The translations under genes were made by a program, and so were the position numbers. From positions 93,965 to 157,964 of the forward strand of contig CAJYWD010000001.1 in assembly GCA_913778505.1 (NCBI GenBank): a stretch of 64,000 nucleotides of DNA, given 5' to 3'. This stretch comes from an uncultured Chryseobacterium sp. Its GTDB lineage: Bacteria > Bacteroidota > Bacteroidia > Flavobacteriales > Weeksellaceae. The notes under the pieces were generated by a model. That model was given only the letters and a program-made list of their open reading frames with translations, ran no database searches and was not told the origin of the DNA. Shown piece after piece: positions 19,107-27,481 of the stretch. Each line of letters opens with the position of its first letter. Position 1 is the first letter of the stretch.

Positions 19107-20081
19107 CTAAAACAAATCGTTCGCTGTAATAGATTTATCATGCTTGGTGTAATCTACCGGACGCTTGGCAAAAAAGTCATCCATGGAATTGGCGAAAACT
19201 TCTTCCTCAAACCAAACCATCGGTTTATAATCTTCCTGAGACACGTTATACCTGGTTTTCATCCCGATTTTCTTAAGGGAATCATCTACTCTGTACTTCA
19301 TAAAGTCCAGCAGGTTCTTCTTGGACACGTGGTCAATTTCTCCTAATTCAAAAATCCAGTCCAGAATGTTGGATTCCATTTCTATGGATTCGTCTACTAG
19401 GTCGTAAATAGATTCGATGTCTTCGTCAGTCAATAAATCCGGTTGTTCTTCTCTGATTTTGTTGATCAGGTAGATGCCGCCGTTGGCATGGATCTGTTCG
19501 TCTACGGAGGTCCAGGCAATGATATTGGACACATTCTTCATATAACCTTTGAACCTTGTGAAACTCAAAATAATTGCAAACTGGCTGAACAAAGACACGT
19601 TTTCTATCAAAATACTGAACAACAACAATGAAGAAACGTAAGCTTTCGGATCCTGAGAATTGGCGTTCTTCAATACTTTGCTCAGGTATTCAATTCTTTC
19701 TTTGACTGCAGGAATATCGACCACATTCAGAAACTCATCGTTATAACCCAGGACTTCCAGTAATCTGGAATACGCCTCGGAATGACGGAACTCGCATTCG
19801 GCAAAAGTGGCGCCGAGACCATTCAGTTCCGGCTTTGGCAGGTGATGATAGAGATTGCCCCAGAAGGTTTTCACATTCACTTCTATCTGGGCAATTGCCA
19901 AAAGTGCATGCTTCACCGCATTTTTCTCGTGTGGCTCCAGCTGGGAATGAAAATCCTGGATATCGGCGGTAAAATCTACTTCCGAGTGCACCCAGTAAGA
20001 TTTGTTGATAGCTTCTATAAATTGTAAAACTTCCGGATACTCAAATGGTTTATAACTTATACGTTTATCAAAAATCCCCAT
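19107..20081 (-). CDS. nrdB: ribonucleoside-diphosphate reductase, beta subunit
   Basis: 324 aa from the ATG at 20081 (MGIFDKRISY). The frame is open further upstream, but that part is not NrdB-like and lies in the leader. Di-iron ligands are visible in 'ADIQDFHSQL', 'EKNAVKHALL' and 'EFRHSEAYSRLLE' (ExxH followed by the radical-type Tyr), with later ligands in 'ILIENVSLF' and 'SVDEQIHANG'. It forms the tyrosyl radical used by NrdA. It is first in the nrdB-nrdA unit. Confidence 0.95.
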   Translation of the reverse strand: MGIFDKRISYKPFEYPEVLQFIEAINKSYWVHSEVDFTADIQDFHSQLEPHEKNAVKHALLAIAQIEVNVKTFWGNLYHHLPKPELNGLGATFAECEFRHSEAYSRLLEVLGYNDEFLNVVDIPAVKERIEYLSKVLKNANSQDPKAYVSSLLLFSILIENVSLFSQFAIILSFTRFKGYMKNVSNIIAWTSVDEQIHANGGIYLINKIREEQPDLLTDEDIESIYDLVDESIEMESNILDWIFELGEIDHVSKKNLLDFMKYRVDDSLKKIGMKTRYNVSQEDYKPMVWFEEEVFANSMDDFFAKRPVDYTKHDKSITANDLF

Positions 20082-20183
20082 AACTTTGGCGTTTATTCTA
20101 TTGGTTTGTAATCTGTTGTGAAAAGTTTCGGAGGGACACAGTTCTGAAAACCGGGCTTTCTTTTTTCTTCCGAAGCGGTAACA

Positions 20184-20214
20184 CAAAAATAGAACATGAA
20201 AGCTATACTTGAAA
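20184..20214 (-). promoter_or_regulatory. candidate nrdB promoter
   Basis: On the minus strand, TATTTTTG (20184-20191) fits the Bacteroidota -7 box TAnnTTTG. TTTC at 20211-20214 stands in for the -33 TTTG with a 19-nt spacer. Transcription would start near 20176, leaving a leader of about 95 nt. I saw no clear NrdR box. Confidence 0.5.
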
Positions 20215-20453
20215 GAGCAGAAGCCCGAAAAACGTCAAAAAACTGACAATCATCGGTAAAAGTTTTCCACATTATGTTAAAAGTGCTTTGTATAGGGATT
20301 CTACAGGGAAATAGCTTTGGAAAGCATTGTTTACAACTCCATTCTAAATTAAACAAAATTTAAAAAACCTTATCAGATATACTTTACAGACTAAACGTTA
20401 TCTAAAATCCATATTTTCGATCTTTTATAAAACCACCAAATTGATTAAAATTT

Positions 20454-21269
20454 TTAACCTTCGGACTGTTTCCTGGAAAAGTTGTGGGTCTTGATATATT
20501 CTGCGAAGGCTTCCTTGAGTCTGAATTCGATGGCTGCCTTGTTAAAATTTTTCCTGTAATTCTTTGCCAGATCATAAGCGCGGTCTGCATAGGCTAGAAA
20601 AATATCAAAATCATACTCATCCAAACCATACTTTGTATAATAACCTATGTCTATAACAGATTTCACACGCTTGTAGAATTCTTCGGTTTCGGCGTAATCT
20701 GCTTTGGTCTTGGGGGACGCAGTGGCCTTCTGAATGAGCCCGCCAAGTGCGCCAGCCATCTTAAGTAAATTGAGCTGACCCGCGGAGAAATCGTGTGGCT
20801 TGAATGCGGAAGGCACCGAAGCCTTTGGAATGACCTCGCTGGAAGGCGTTTTCATATAGAGATTCATTGCCGTGTTCAGTTCTGCAACTCTGGGCGGCGG
20901 ATTGAGCCTGGTGACATCTTTCTTGAGAATACCGGACGGCCTGAAGCTGAGCTTGACTTCCTCAATCTCCTCGGGAATCGTTGTCAGATTCACATTGAGG
21001 CTTTCCGAGAAATTCTCCGGCGTGAGGGTTACTACTTTTCTTTCGTAACCCTGACGAGAAATCCGCAGTTCGTCCAAAGCCTGAGCAGCGATGACAAAGT
21101 TTCCCATCTTGTCCGACATCACAATCTGATCTGTGCGGAGGTTATAGATGCTGGCAAAAGGTAGCTTGTCACCACTTTCATTGGCAATATTTCCCAAAAT
21201 ATATTGCGTCTGAGCGAAAAATCTGGTGGTGAAAAAGAGGAAAATAAAAAGAAGTCGAGATGTTTTCAT
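20454..21269 (-). CDS. exported protein with carboxypeptidase-regulatory-like domain
   Basis: 271 aa. A signal peptide (1-19, 'TTRFFAQ') is followed by a CarbopepD_reg-2-like beta sandwich (about 20-100: 'YILGNIANESGDKLPFASIYNL', 'LRISRQGYERKVV'). The rest (about 110-271) is unassigned and mostly helical, with no TonB-dependent barrel. Such stand-alone proteins are common and uncharacterised in flavobacteria. The 372-nt gap to nrdB holds the nrdB promoter and leader. Confidence 0.75.
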   Translation of the reverse strand: MKTSRLLFIFLFFTTRFFAQTQYILGNIANESGDKLPFASIYNLRTDQIVMSDKMGNFVIAAQALDELRISRQGYERKVVTLTPENFSESLNVNLTTIPEEIEEVKLSFRPSGILKKDVTRLNPPPRVAELNTAMNLYMKTPSSEVIPKASVPSAFKPHDFSAGQLNLLKMAGALGGLIQKATASPKTKADYAETEEFYKRVKSVIDIGYYTKYGLDEYDFDIFLAYADRAYDLAKNYRKNFNKAAIEFRLKEAFAEYIKTHNFSRKQSEG

Positions 21270-21602
21270 AAGCAGCTATGGTTTGTTTTTAATGATCTGA
21301 TGAAAACTTAATAGGCGGTGCTGCATAGCCAATCGCATCATGTTTACAAGCGTTCAGGTTCTGCTAATTCCGTCATTTCATAGTTTTAAGCTGAACAAAA
21401 TTACTCTGATTGCCATCGGAAAAAATATGTGTAGCCGATTAACCTTATAAAGTTTAACCGGATTTAACGGGAGTTGTGACTTTTTGGGAATTGTAAGCTT
21501 TGATTTTAGTTAAGGATTTTGAGAATTATGGTTATTATGGAGATTACAGGTGTGTTTTTCTTGCAGATTCTGGGGATTTGGCAGATTTGTTTTTATACGA
21601 CT

Positions 21603-21640
<38 letters not shown>

Positions 21641-21711
21641 TAAATTGATTTTGAAATGTTCTTGATATTAATTTTATACTGAATGCTCGATTAATTGAGA
21701 AAACCAGTTTC

Positions 21712-21850
21712 TTGCGCAGCGCGTGAGGGATGGCAGTGGAAATCCTTTTTTGCTGATACTAAGTGTCCTTTTTGCTGATTAATGTGGATGCAAAAAAGAT
21801 TGAAACGGACAGCCCGGCCCGGGCTGCTGGATGAGCGCCGGCGAGGGACA
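21712..21850. repeat. GC-rich structured intergenic repeat upstream of ssrA
   Basis: In contrast to its AT-rich surroundings it contains AATCCTTTTTTGC (21741-21753) inverted at 21790-21801 with one base missing, and a palindrome AGCCCGGCCCGGGCT (21811-21825). I recognise the general type (GGCAGTGGAAATCC...GATTGAAACGG) as a repeat seen in flavobacterial spacers. Function unknown. Confidence 0.45.
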
Positions 21851-21876
21851 CGCCCAAATTTAGTTTTTGGTGAATA

Positions 21877-21908
21877 GTTGTTACTTGACGGTTTTATTTG
21901 TAAATTTG
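21877..21908 (+). promoter_or_regulatory. candidate ssrA promoter
   Basis: TAAATTTG at 21901-21908 is a full match to the Bacteroidota -7 box. GTTG at 21877-21880 lies 20 nt upstream as the -33 element. The start would be near 21915, about 10 nt before the mature tmRNA 5' end. Confidence 0.65.
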
Positions 21909-21924
21909 TAGACTTAACTTAAAT

Positions 21925-22324
21925 GGGGTTGACTGGTTTCGACAGCAAGACCAATGGGTAAGTAAGCATGCAGAGAACCGTAGCGCGATCTCTTAAATCC
22001 CTTGCTACAACATTTTAACTGGCAACGAAGAGTTCGCTCTTGCAGCTTAATAATCGAAGTTTAGTAGATTCAAGCGTTTCCCGAAGATTTCAGTAAGGAA
22101 GCAAGATGTCTCACCAATGTTCTGTTCTGCGACGTTGGATCCTGGGATATAGGAATGCGGAAATAAGGTCTTGAAGGCTTCGGTCAAGATTCGAAAATTT
22201 TAGAAGCTAAGGTTTAGGTTGGGTGTTTGCTCTCTGCCCGGACTCGAAAATCAATAGCGAAATAAGCATGTAGAAAGCTTGCGTATTGCTTGTTTGGACG
22301 AGGGTTCGAATCCCTCCAACTCCA
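21925..22324 (+). ncRNA. ssrA: transfer-messenger RNA (tmRNA)
   Basis: The 5' GGGGTTG pairs with 3' CAACTCC (22318-22323) and includes the G3-U70 pair read by alanyl-tRNA synthetase. The T-loop GGTTCGAATCC (22303-22313) is intact and A22324 is the discriminator; CCA is not encoded. The tag frame starts at GGC 22021 and encodes GNEEFALAA, followed by a double TAA (22048-22053). The tag is added to proteins on stalled ribosomes and marks them for degradation. The 3' end is the insertion point of the mobile element, which leaves the RNA intact. Confidence 0.96.
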
Positions 22325-22325
22325 C
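22313..22325. repeat. attL: left 13-bp direct repeat of the integrated element
   Basis: CCTCCAACTCCAC, the acceptor end of ssrA, is repeated exactly at 40418-40430 beyond the integrase gene. A looser match extends 11 nt to the left (GGTTC....). Insertion into the 3' end of a tRNA-like gene by a tyrosine recombinase, which restores the gene, is well known. Confidence 0.85.
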
Positions 22326-22327
22326 TG

Positions 22328-22360
22328 AAAACCCTGTAAATTATTAATTTACAGGGTTTT
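22328..22360 (+). terminator. element-supplied terminator after ssrA
   Basis: A perfect 15-bp inverted repeat (22328-22342 and 22346-22360) with a 3-nt loop ends in TTTT. It lies 3 nt inside the element, just past attL, and would end tmRNA transcription after integration. Confidence 0.85.
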
Positions 22361-22368
22361 GTATTTTT

Positions 22369-22388
22369 AGGTGCTAGTTTAGGTGCTA
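22369..22388. repeat. left integrase arm-type direct repeat
   Basis: AGGTGCTAGTTTAGGTGCTA contains two copies of AGGTGCTA. The same 20-mer with one mismatch occurs at 40279-40298, next to the integrase start. Paired repeats near both ends suggest recombinase or excisionase arm sites. Confidence 0.55.
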
Positions 22389-22438
22389 GGGAATTATTGT
22401 TAATGATTTCTTGCTTATAGTAAGTTTTGTAATTGTAG

Positions 22439-22684
22439 TTAAAATTTACGTCTGTAGCCTAAACTAATTCTATAAGTATTGGCAGTACTTCTAGAAACAC
22501 CTAAAACCTTTGCAATTCCTTCATCTGATAATTGCGCTTCATCAATTAAAAGTTTTGCTACTTTTTTCCTAGCTTCTAAATAAATTTCCTTCCTCGAATT
22601 AGAAATAAAATCTAATCTATTGAGACCAGTTTTGGATTCAACAATTTTCAATATTTGCTCAATTAATTTTTCATCCATTGACAT
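22439..22684 (-). CDS. small helix-turn-helix protein
   Basis: 81 aa from the ATG at 22684 (MSMDEKLIEQ); an upstream ATG at 22726 would give 95 aa. The C-terminal half ('ARKKVAKLLIDEAQLSDEGI' then 'AKVLGVSRSTANTYRISLGY') is a helix-turn-helix resembling the DnaA C-terminal or phage-type HTH folds. It lies at the left edge of the element, the reverse of the usual order beside an integrase, and may control the neighbouring PHP-ATPase gene. Confidence 0.65.
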   Translation of the reverse strand: MSMDEKLIEQILKIVESKTGLNRLDFISNSRKEIYLEARKKVAKLLIDEAQLSDEGIAKVLGVSRSTANTYRISLGYRRKF

Positions 22685-22763
22685 TAGTTTATTGTTAGCT
22701 AAATGAGTGTAGTCGATGAACCACACGCATTAATTATGAGAAAAAATCTTCTGTAACAATTAT

Positions 22764-25678
22764 TTATGAAAACCGATATTTAGCTTCTCTCTGTTTAAAA
22801 GCAACTTTACCACCTTCTACTATGTCTGCCACGTGTTCTCTAATACCCATAGATAAAAGTATGTTTTTATTACCATTCTTTGCGAATGAATTTTCAAGAG
22901 CACCATTAACATAATCAAATCTATATTCAAAATCTATTTCATTTGGGTTTTGACCATACTGGTGCGAAATGATTATATTTTCTGCATCGGCGTTTACAAC
23001 TATATTTGGATTATGAGTTACTAAAATAATTTGACGTTCTAATTTCTTTATTTTTAAATACTCAACTAATTCTTTAGTAATTGATCTATTGTCTAGATTG
23101 TCTTCTGGCTGGTCAATTAGAATAGGAGCGTTAGATTTGCTCAATCCAATTATAAGCTTTAAAATAATAAAACTAGCCTTTCCAGTAGACATTTTATATA
23201 GAGTGTCGTTATTTGAAGATACTTCCCAATAATCATAAAAGTAATCATTTAATAAGTCTTTATAGCTTGTTGAGGGCTTGTTTGTTTTCTTAGCACATAA
23301 TTATTGGTGACGACTTTCTTAAATATCTCCTCTATGTCTATTATATGTGATTCAAAATTTAAATTACTTGAATTATCTAGTTTGAAGACACCAAATGCAT
23401 CGTAAGATTTAGATGTTGAATTGCTTATCCCAATAAATATTTCGTTAAACTTATTGTAGTTAAATTTCACAACACCCTTAATTTGAAGATTTTCGTCCTC
23501 AAGAGTATTAATCCTCGATTCAAGTTTATTTATAATGGAAATGTATTCATCAAAAGTTTTTCTATACAGGTCGAATATTTTGTTGAATTGATTTTCTAAA
23601 CCTTCTTCTTTTAATTTAATTTCTTTTTCAATATTAATTATATTATTCAGTTTCTTTTCGTCTTCTTGTTGAGAAGTTTGAATTGAATTTATCTTATTAC
23701 TAATCTCAATTTTTAAATTAAAAGGTTTTAACTTCTCTGAGTTTTCCGATAAACCTCTCGTTATTCCTGATAATTTTGTTCTAAAAATACTATCATTAAC
23801 TAATTGATTTTGCTCATTGAGTAAAACTTCATTGTCAACTTCCAGAAGTTTATTTCGTAAAATTTGAATAATTGAATATTTAGCATTGTAAAAATCTTTT
23901 ATTTCTGGTTCATTTAAAGAGTTGATGAACAGTTCGTTTTTTGAAAGTAACTCATTGACAGTTGAAAGTAACTCTGAATTGTAATTACGTGTTTTTCTCC
24001 AGTCATCTTTTATATTAGCCTCTTGCACTTTTAGTGCTTTGTCACTTTCTTTTAATTGATCAAATGATTTATTTTCTTCGTCATCAAATCCAGCTTCCTT
24101 TTTCAATAGATCAATAGCATTAGCACTATTAGAGATACTCTGTTGGAGTGCATCTTTATTACCTATCTTAATTAATTTCTCTCTTAATTCTTTAATGTCA
24201 TCTATAATACTAAAGTAGTTATTTATAAGGCTTTCTCTAAGCTTATCATTTTGTTTGACATTACTTAAAAACTGAGAATATTCTTTATCTGATTCAGAAT
24301 CTTCTAGAATCAGTTCTCTAACTAATTTATTTAATTCATTATTTCTTTTAAACTTTTTCTCCGCTAATTCTGATAAATAATTTTGAGGAATATATTTGAT
24401 ATTAGGAAGAATGCTGGGAACATCAGTAGAACGTTTAATTGATTGTGTAGAACCAGATTTGAGTTTTACTATAAAATCAAAATCACCGCCAAACTCATAT
24501 TTGAACTCTTCTTTTCGTATGTCCGGATTATAGGATTTTAAAAGACTATGTTCACTGTTATCTTGAAATAAAGTTCTTGCAATATTATATAATAAAATAG
24601 ATTTACCAGATGATTTACCGCCAATAATAACATTTAGATTGTCATTCAGAAATAGTGATTTATCAGTGAATAATTTATCAGAAGAAATAATTTTTATTTC
24701 TTCAATAATGTTTTTATCATCCTTGGCAAATGGTTCATCTTTAGATAAATGAACTCTTTGTCCTGCTTCAACAATAATTTGTCTTAGACCTTCAAAACAC
24801 ACATCAGCTTTAATCCAAGTTGAACGTTCTTCATTTTTAATGAACAATTCTTCAAAATTATGTGAATCACTTCCACCAATACAAGGTTTTATGGATTTAA
24901 ATTCTTTAATATAATCCTCTTTAGTGTCATTAAATAATCCTAAACCCCATTTAATTGTATTTGGATTTGTTGCAATTAAAATATCAGCTTTTTGAATTAA
25001 AAGTTTTCTAGTGTGGTGATCTTGACTATTCCAACTTAATTTACTTAAGTCTTCATCACAAGGTAATAAAATGAAATAATTATCTTTAAAGATACTTGAT
25101 TTATTATGTAGCAAGTTGGTGATTTGCTCATCATCAACGACAGCATTCATCATTCCAATTTCTAAATCTGATTTAGTTCTAAAATGTTGATGCTGTTCTT
25201 TCAGTTTACACCCGAGTGCTTCTAAGTTTCTAACTTTAAGTTTTCGTTTCTCATCGTGCCCCTGCGGATTACTTTCGTAGATAAAATCGAGCTCGTGAAG
25301 AAAATTTTCTTCAATATCCTCGATACTGACATTATTGCTAAATAAAATATGATAGTTAATTCTATTAGTTCCAACTAGTTTATTTAATCTAAACTCAACA
25401 TTAGGTAAAACTAGGATTTTGCTAATTTTATTAATCTCCTCATCAGTAAATAATTCTTTAAGTTTATTGTGGTTCTCTAAATATTCTGTTTTAAGTTTTT
25501 TATATCCATCAATTATAAAATAGTCTGTTATTCCAATTGAGATGATATTATTTTTTATAGCTCGTGTAAATAATTCCTTAACATAAACATCCCAATCATT
25601 ACCGAAGCCATTATTCAAAATCGAGAATGGTGTGTGAACGTGTAAATCCCACTTATTCCACTGAGAGCCTTTAATCAT
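22764..25678 (-). pseudogene. PHP-domain + SMC-like ATPase (TrlF/Ppl-like), broken by a frameshift
   Basis: Part 1 (25678-23249, 809 aa) has an N-terminal PHP phosphoesterase domain ('DLHVHTPFS' at 11-19, 'GITDY' at 49-53, 'GGSDSHNF' at 268-275), then Walker A 'GGKSSGKS' at 353-360 and a long coiled coil. Part 2 (from 23192 back to 22764) holds Walker B 'PILIDQPEDNLDN' and the H-loop 'VTHNP', but in another frame. The second frame is open upstream through 'YKDLLNDYFYDYWEVSSNN', so one protein has been split. Adding one A to the A4 run at 23285-23288 would fuse them. The family is linked to phage defence. As it stands both halves of the ATPase are separated, so function is probably lost unless this is a base-calling error. 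Confidence 0.85.
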
Positions 25679-26002
25679 ATTTATTATATTTTGGTTATTA
25701 GAATTTTACTTGTTAAGGATAATGTCACTAAGTTAAAATAAATTTAAAAATAATCCTCAATATATCTATGATGATACATTGAGGATTTACTTTCATTTAA
25801 TTACTTTCCAGCTTTAAAAATAAAGAAGTACTTTATAAAACATATGTTTTTTATAATATTGTAAATGATTCCATTACATTGCTCACAATCCTATAATTTC
25901 ATTTTTAGTTTTAGTAAATTTTAATAAAATTATTTTTCGCTATACTAATTCGTATCACCACATCATTTCTATTATTCTCTATGAGAAAAAAAATAACTAT
26001 AG
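25679..26002. other. non-coding gap with XRE terminator
   Basis: 324 AT-rich nt with no gene seen. It contains the inverted repeat AATCCTCAAT (25752-25761) and its complement (25778-25787). Read on the minus strand this is followed by ATTATTTTT, a likely terminator for the XRE gene. Confidence 0.55.
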
Positions 26003-26284
26003 TCAGGATTTTTTACTTTTAATTTCTTTAATATCATATTTCTTATCTCTGATAGGTTCATCAGGAAAAAAATCCTTGATGGAGCACGCTAATGCAATTG
26101 CAATTAGATTTAGATGGATTAAATTATATTTTGCTTTTTTGGATGGAGCTTCTATCTGTGAAATAAATCCAATATTCTTCCCAATAGAAAGTGAGAGCTC
26201 CTCTTGTGTGATACTCTTTGATTCTCTTATTTCTTTAACACGTTTTATAACATATCTTTCTATTTCTTCTAATGATTCATTCAT
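26003..26284 (-). CDS. XRE-family helix-turn-helix regulator
   Basis: 93 aa. The HTH occupies about residues 12-70: 'VKEIRESKSITQEELSLSIG', 'IGFISQIEAPSKKAKYNLIH', 'LIAIALACSIKDFFPDEPI'. The last 20 residues are basic. It is divergent from the sigma/dCas12f operon, and a perfect palindrome (26320-26333) sits 36 nt upstream of its start, a natural operator for self-control and perhaps for control of the operon. Confidence 0.85.
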   Translation of the reverse strand: MNESLEEIERYVIKRVKEIRESKSITQEELSLSIGKNIGFISQIEAPSKKAKYNLIHLNLIAIALACSIKDFFPDEPIRDKKYDIKEIKSKKS

Positions 26285-26319
26285 AAACCAAAGTGAATGA
26301 AAAACATCAAAAAATATTA

Positions 26320-26333
26320 TGTACTATAGTACA
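26320..26333. promoter_or_regulatory. 14-bp palindrome, candidate XRE operator
   Basis: TGTACTATAGTACA is a perfect palindrome between the XRE gene and the promoter of the sigma/dCas12f operon, 23 nt left of the -33 box. The size and symmetry suit a dimeric XRE repressor. Confidence 0.6.
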
Positions 26334-26355
26334 TATTTTATAAAATATTTTTATA

Positions 26356-26387
26356 TTTGTAAAATAAGTTATTGAAATGTAACTTTG
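26356..26387 (+). promoter_or_regulatory. promoter of the structured RNA / sigma / dCas12f unit
   Basis: TTTG at 26356-26359 and TAACTTTG at 26380-26387 are separated by 20 nt, matching the Bacteroidota sigma-A consensus TTTG-N(19-20)-TAnnTTTG. Transcription should start near 26394, about 270 nt before the sigma gene and 34 nt before the structured RNA. Confidence 0.75.
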
Positions 26388-26427
26388 CGATACTTCAAAG
26401 AAATATAGAAGCTATTGCTTAGAATCT

Positions 26428-26592
26428 CGAACTGAAAACTGGTAATTTTTAATATGCGAGAGGATAAGTAAAGTAGCTCACGACCTAGGCGTGAGCTCAC
26501 TTATCTGCATATAAGGTATACCAGTGTCCCAGTTCGGATATGTTGAGTTTCACGCTATTTGTTTGGGGTAAGGTGAAGTGAGATAGTGCATA
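26428..26592 (+). ncRNA. structured RNA candidate upstream of sigma/dCas12f (guide-RNA scaffold or leader)
   Basis: Five nested, fully complementary segments form one long rod: CGAACTG 26428-26434 with 26530-26536; ACTGGTA 26438-26444 with 26519-26525; ATATGC 26452-26457 with 26507-26512; GATAAGT 26463-26469 with 26499-26505; AGCTCACG 26475-26482 with 26490-26497 (loop ACCTAGG). A second domain can pair TTTCAC (26548-26553) with GTGAAG (26573-26578), or CGCTATTT with AGATAGTG. A stem of the type CUUCAC/GUGAAG followed by a UGCAU is also found in Cas12f tracrRNA. Whether this is the guide RNA scaffold or only an operon leader cannot be decided by eye. Confidence 0.7.
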
Positions 26593-26664
26593 AATGGTAA
26601 AGATAATTCATACTGAAATCTAAGCAGTTTCTTTTAGCAATCATTAAGCTGAAAAATACCGCTT

Positions 26665-27480
26665 ATGAAAAGAACAAAATCCTTGCCTCGAAAGCTCACC
26701 GATCATCAGTTATATGAACTGCTGAAAAAGGGCAATCCAGCCTCATTAGAACATATTCATTTTCGATACAAAAGACTTCTTTTCTGGATTGGAAAACAAA
26801 TGATTGAGGATGATTTTGTCGTGGAAACGCTAGTACAAGATACATTTCTTAAACTCTGGCTACACCGGGATTCTATTGAAACTCCAAATCATATTCTTGG
26901 CTTTTTACGATTCGTTCTGAAAAGAGACTGCATAACGTATTTCAATACTCCAAAAAATAAATTCGCTCGCTTAACGGCTTCACTTGAAAGTTTTGAGAAC
27001 TATCAGTATTATCTTGTCGGATATGATCCTCTGCAAGACAAAGAATGTCTGCTTCAGCAGGAGTTCGATCAAAAAGATTTTGATGAAGTCAATAGGGTCT
27101 TAAAGGTGATAAATCCCAAAAGAAAGCATCTGATTGAGCTATGCCTTCAGTATGGCTTCCGATACAAACCAATTGCAGAAGCAATGGGAAGCAGTGTAAA
27201 AGATATTAGCAATGAGGTAACTAAGGCAATAGATGACCTAAGGCAAATCTTAAAGTTAAATACTAATGTAGACCTGCCTGTAAAATATCAGAAGAACGAA
27301 GTTCACCAGAATGAACTCAGCAGTCAACAAATTGAAATTATGAGCAGAAGATTTGAACAAAAATCTTCATTTGCAGTCATTGCAAGAGAATTAAAAATTT
27401 CTGAAAAAGAAGTTCATCAGGATTTTCTTTTTGCCTATCAATATTTACAGAATCGAAATAACTCTGAAATAACTACCTGA
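26665..27480 (+). CDS. ECF-like sigma factor linked to nuclease-dead Cas12f
   Basis: 271 aa. A sigma-2-like region spans about 25-95 ('LVQDTFLKLWLHRDS', 'HILGFLRFVLKRDCITYF'), where ECF factors bind the RNA polymerase clamp and melt the -10. A sigma-4-like HTH spans about 150-197 ('HLIELCLQYGFRYKPIAEAM'). Unlike ordinary ECF factors (about 160-200 aa) it has a C-terminal extension with a further HTH-like unit at about 220-262 ('QQIEIMSRRF', 'FAVIARELKISEKEV'). No anti-sigma gene is nearby. Its stop is 1 nt before the dCas12f ATG, so the two products are made together. Likely role: recruited by the guide-bound Cas12f homologue to start transcription. Confidence 0.85.
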   Translation: MKRTKSLPRKLTDHQLYELLKKGNPASLEHIHFRYKRLLFWIGKQMIEDDFVVETLVQDTFLKLWLHRDSIETPNHILGFLRFVLKRDCITYFNTPKNKFARLTASLESFENYQYYLVGYDPLQDKECLLQQEFDQKDFDEVNRVLKVINPKRKHLIELCLQYGFRYKPIAEAMGSSVKDISNEVTKAIDDLRQILKLNTNVDLPVKYQKNEVHQNELSSQQIEIMSRRFEQKSSFAVIARELKISEKEVHQDFLFAYQYLQNRNNSEITT

Positions 27481-27481
27481 T

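Noticed and set aside
20082..20453. NrdR boxes upstream of nrdB
   Set aside because: No tandem pair resembling the NrdR consensus was seen in the leader or promoter region.
23249..25678. Programmed -1 frameshift in the PHP-ATPase gene
   Set aside because: The site (AGA AAA CAA) is not a proper slippery heptamer and no strong pseudoknot follows; a one-base loss in an A-run is simpler.
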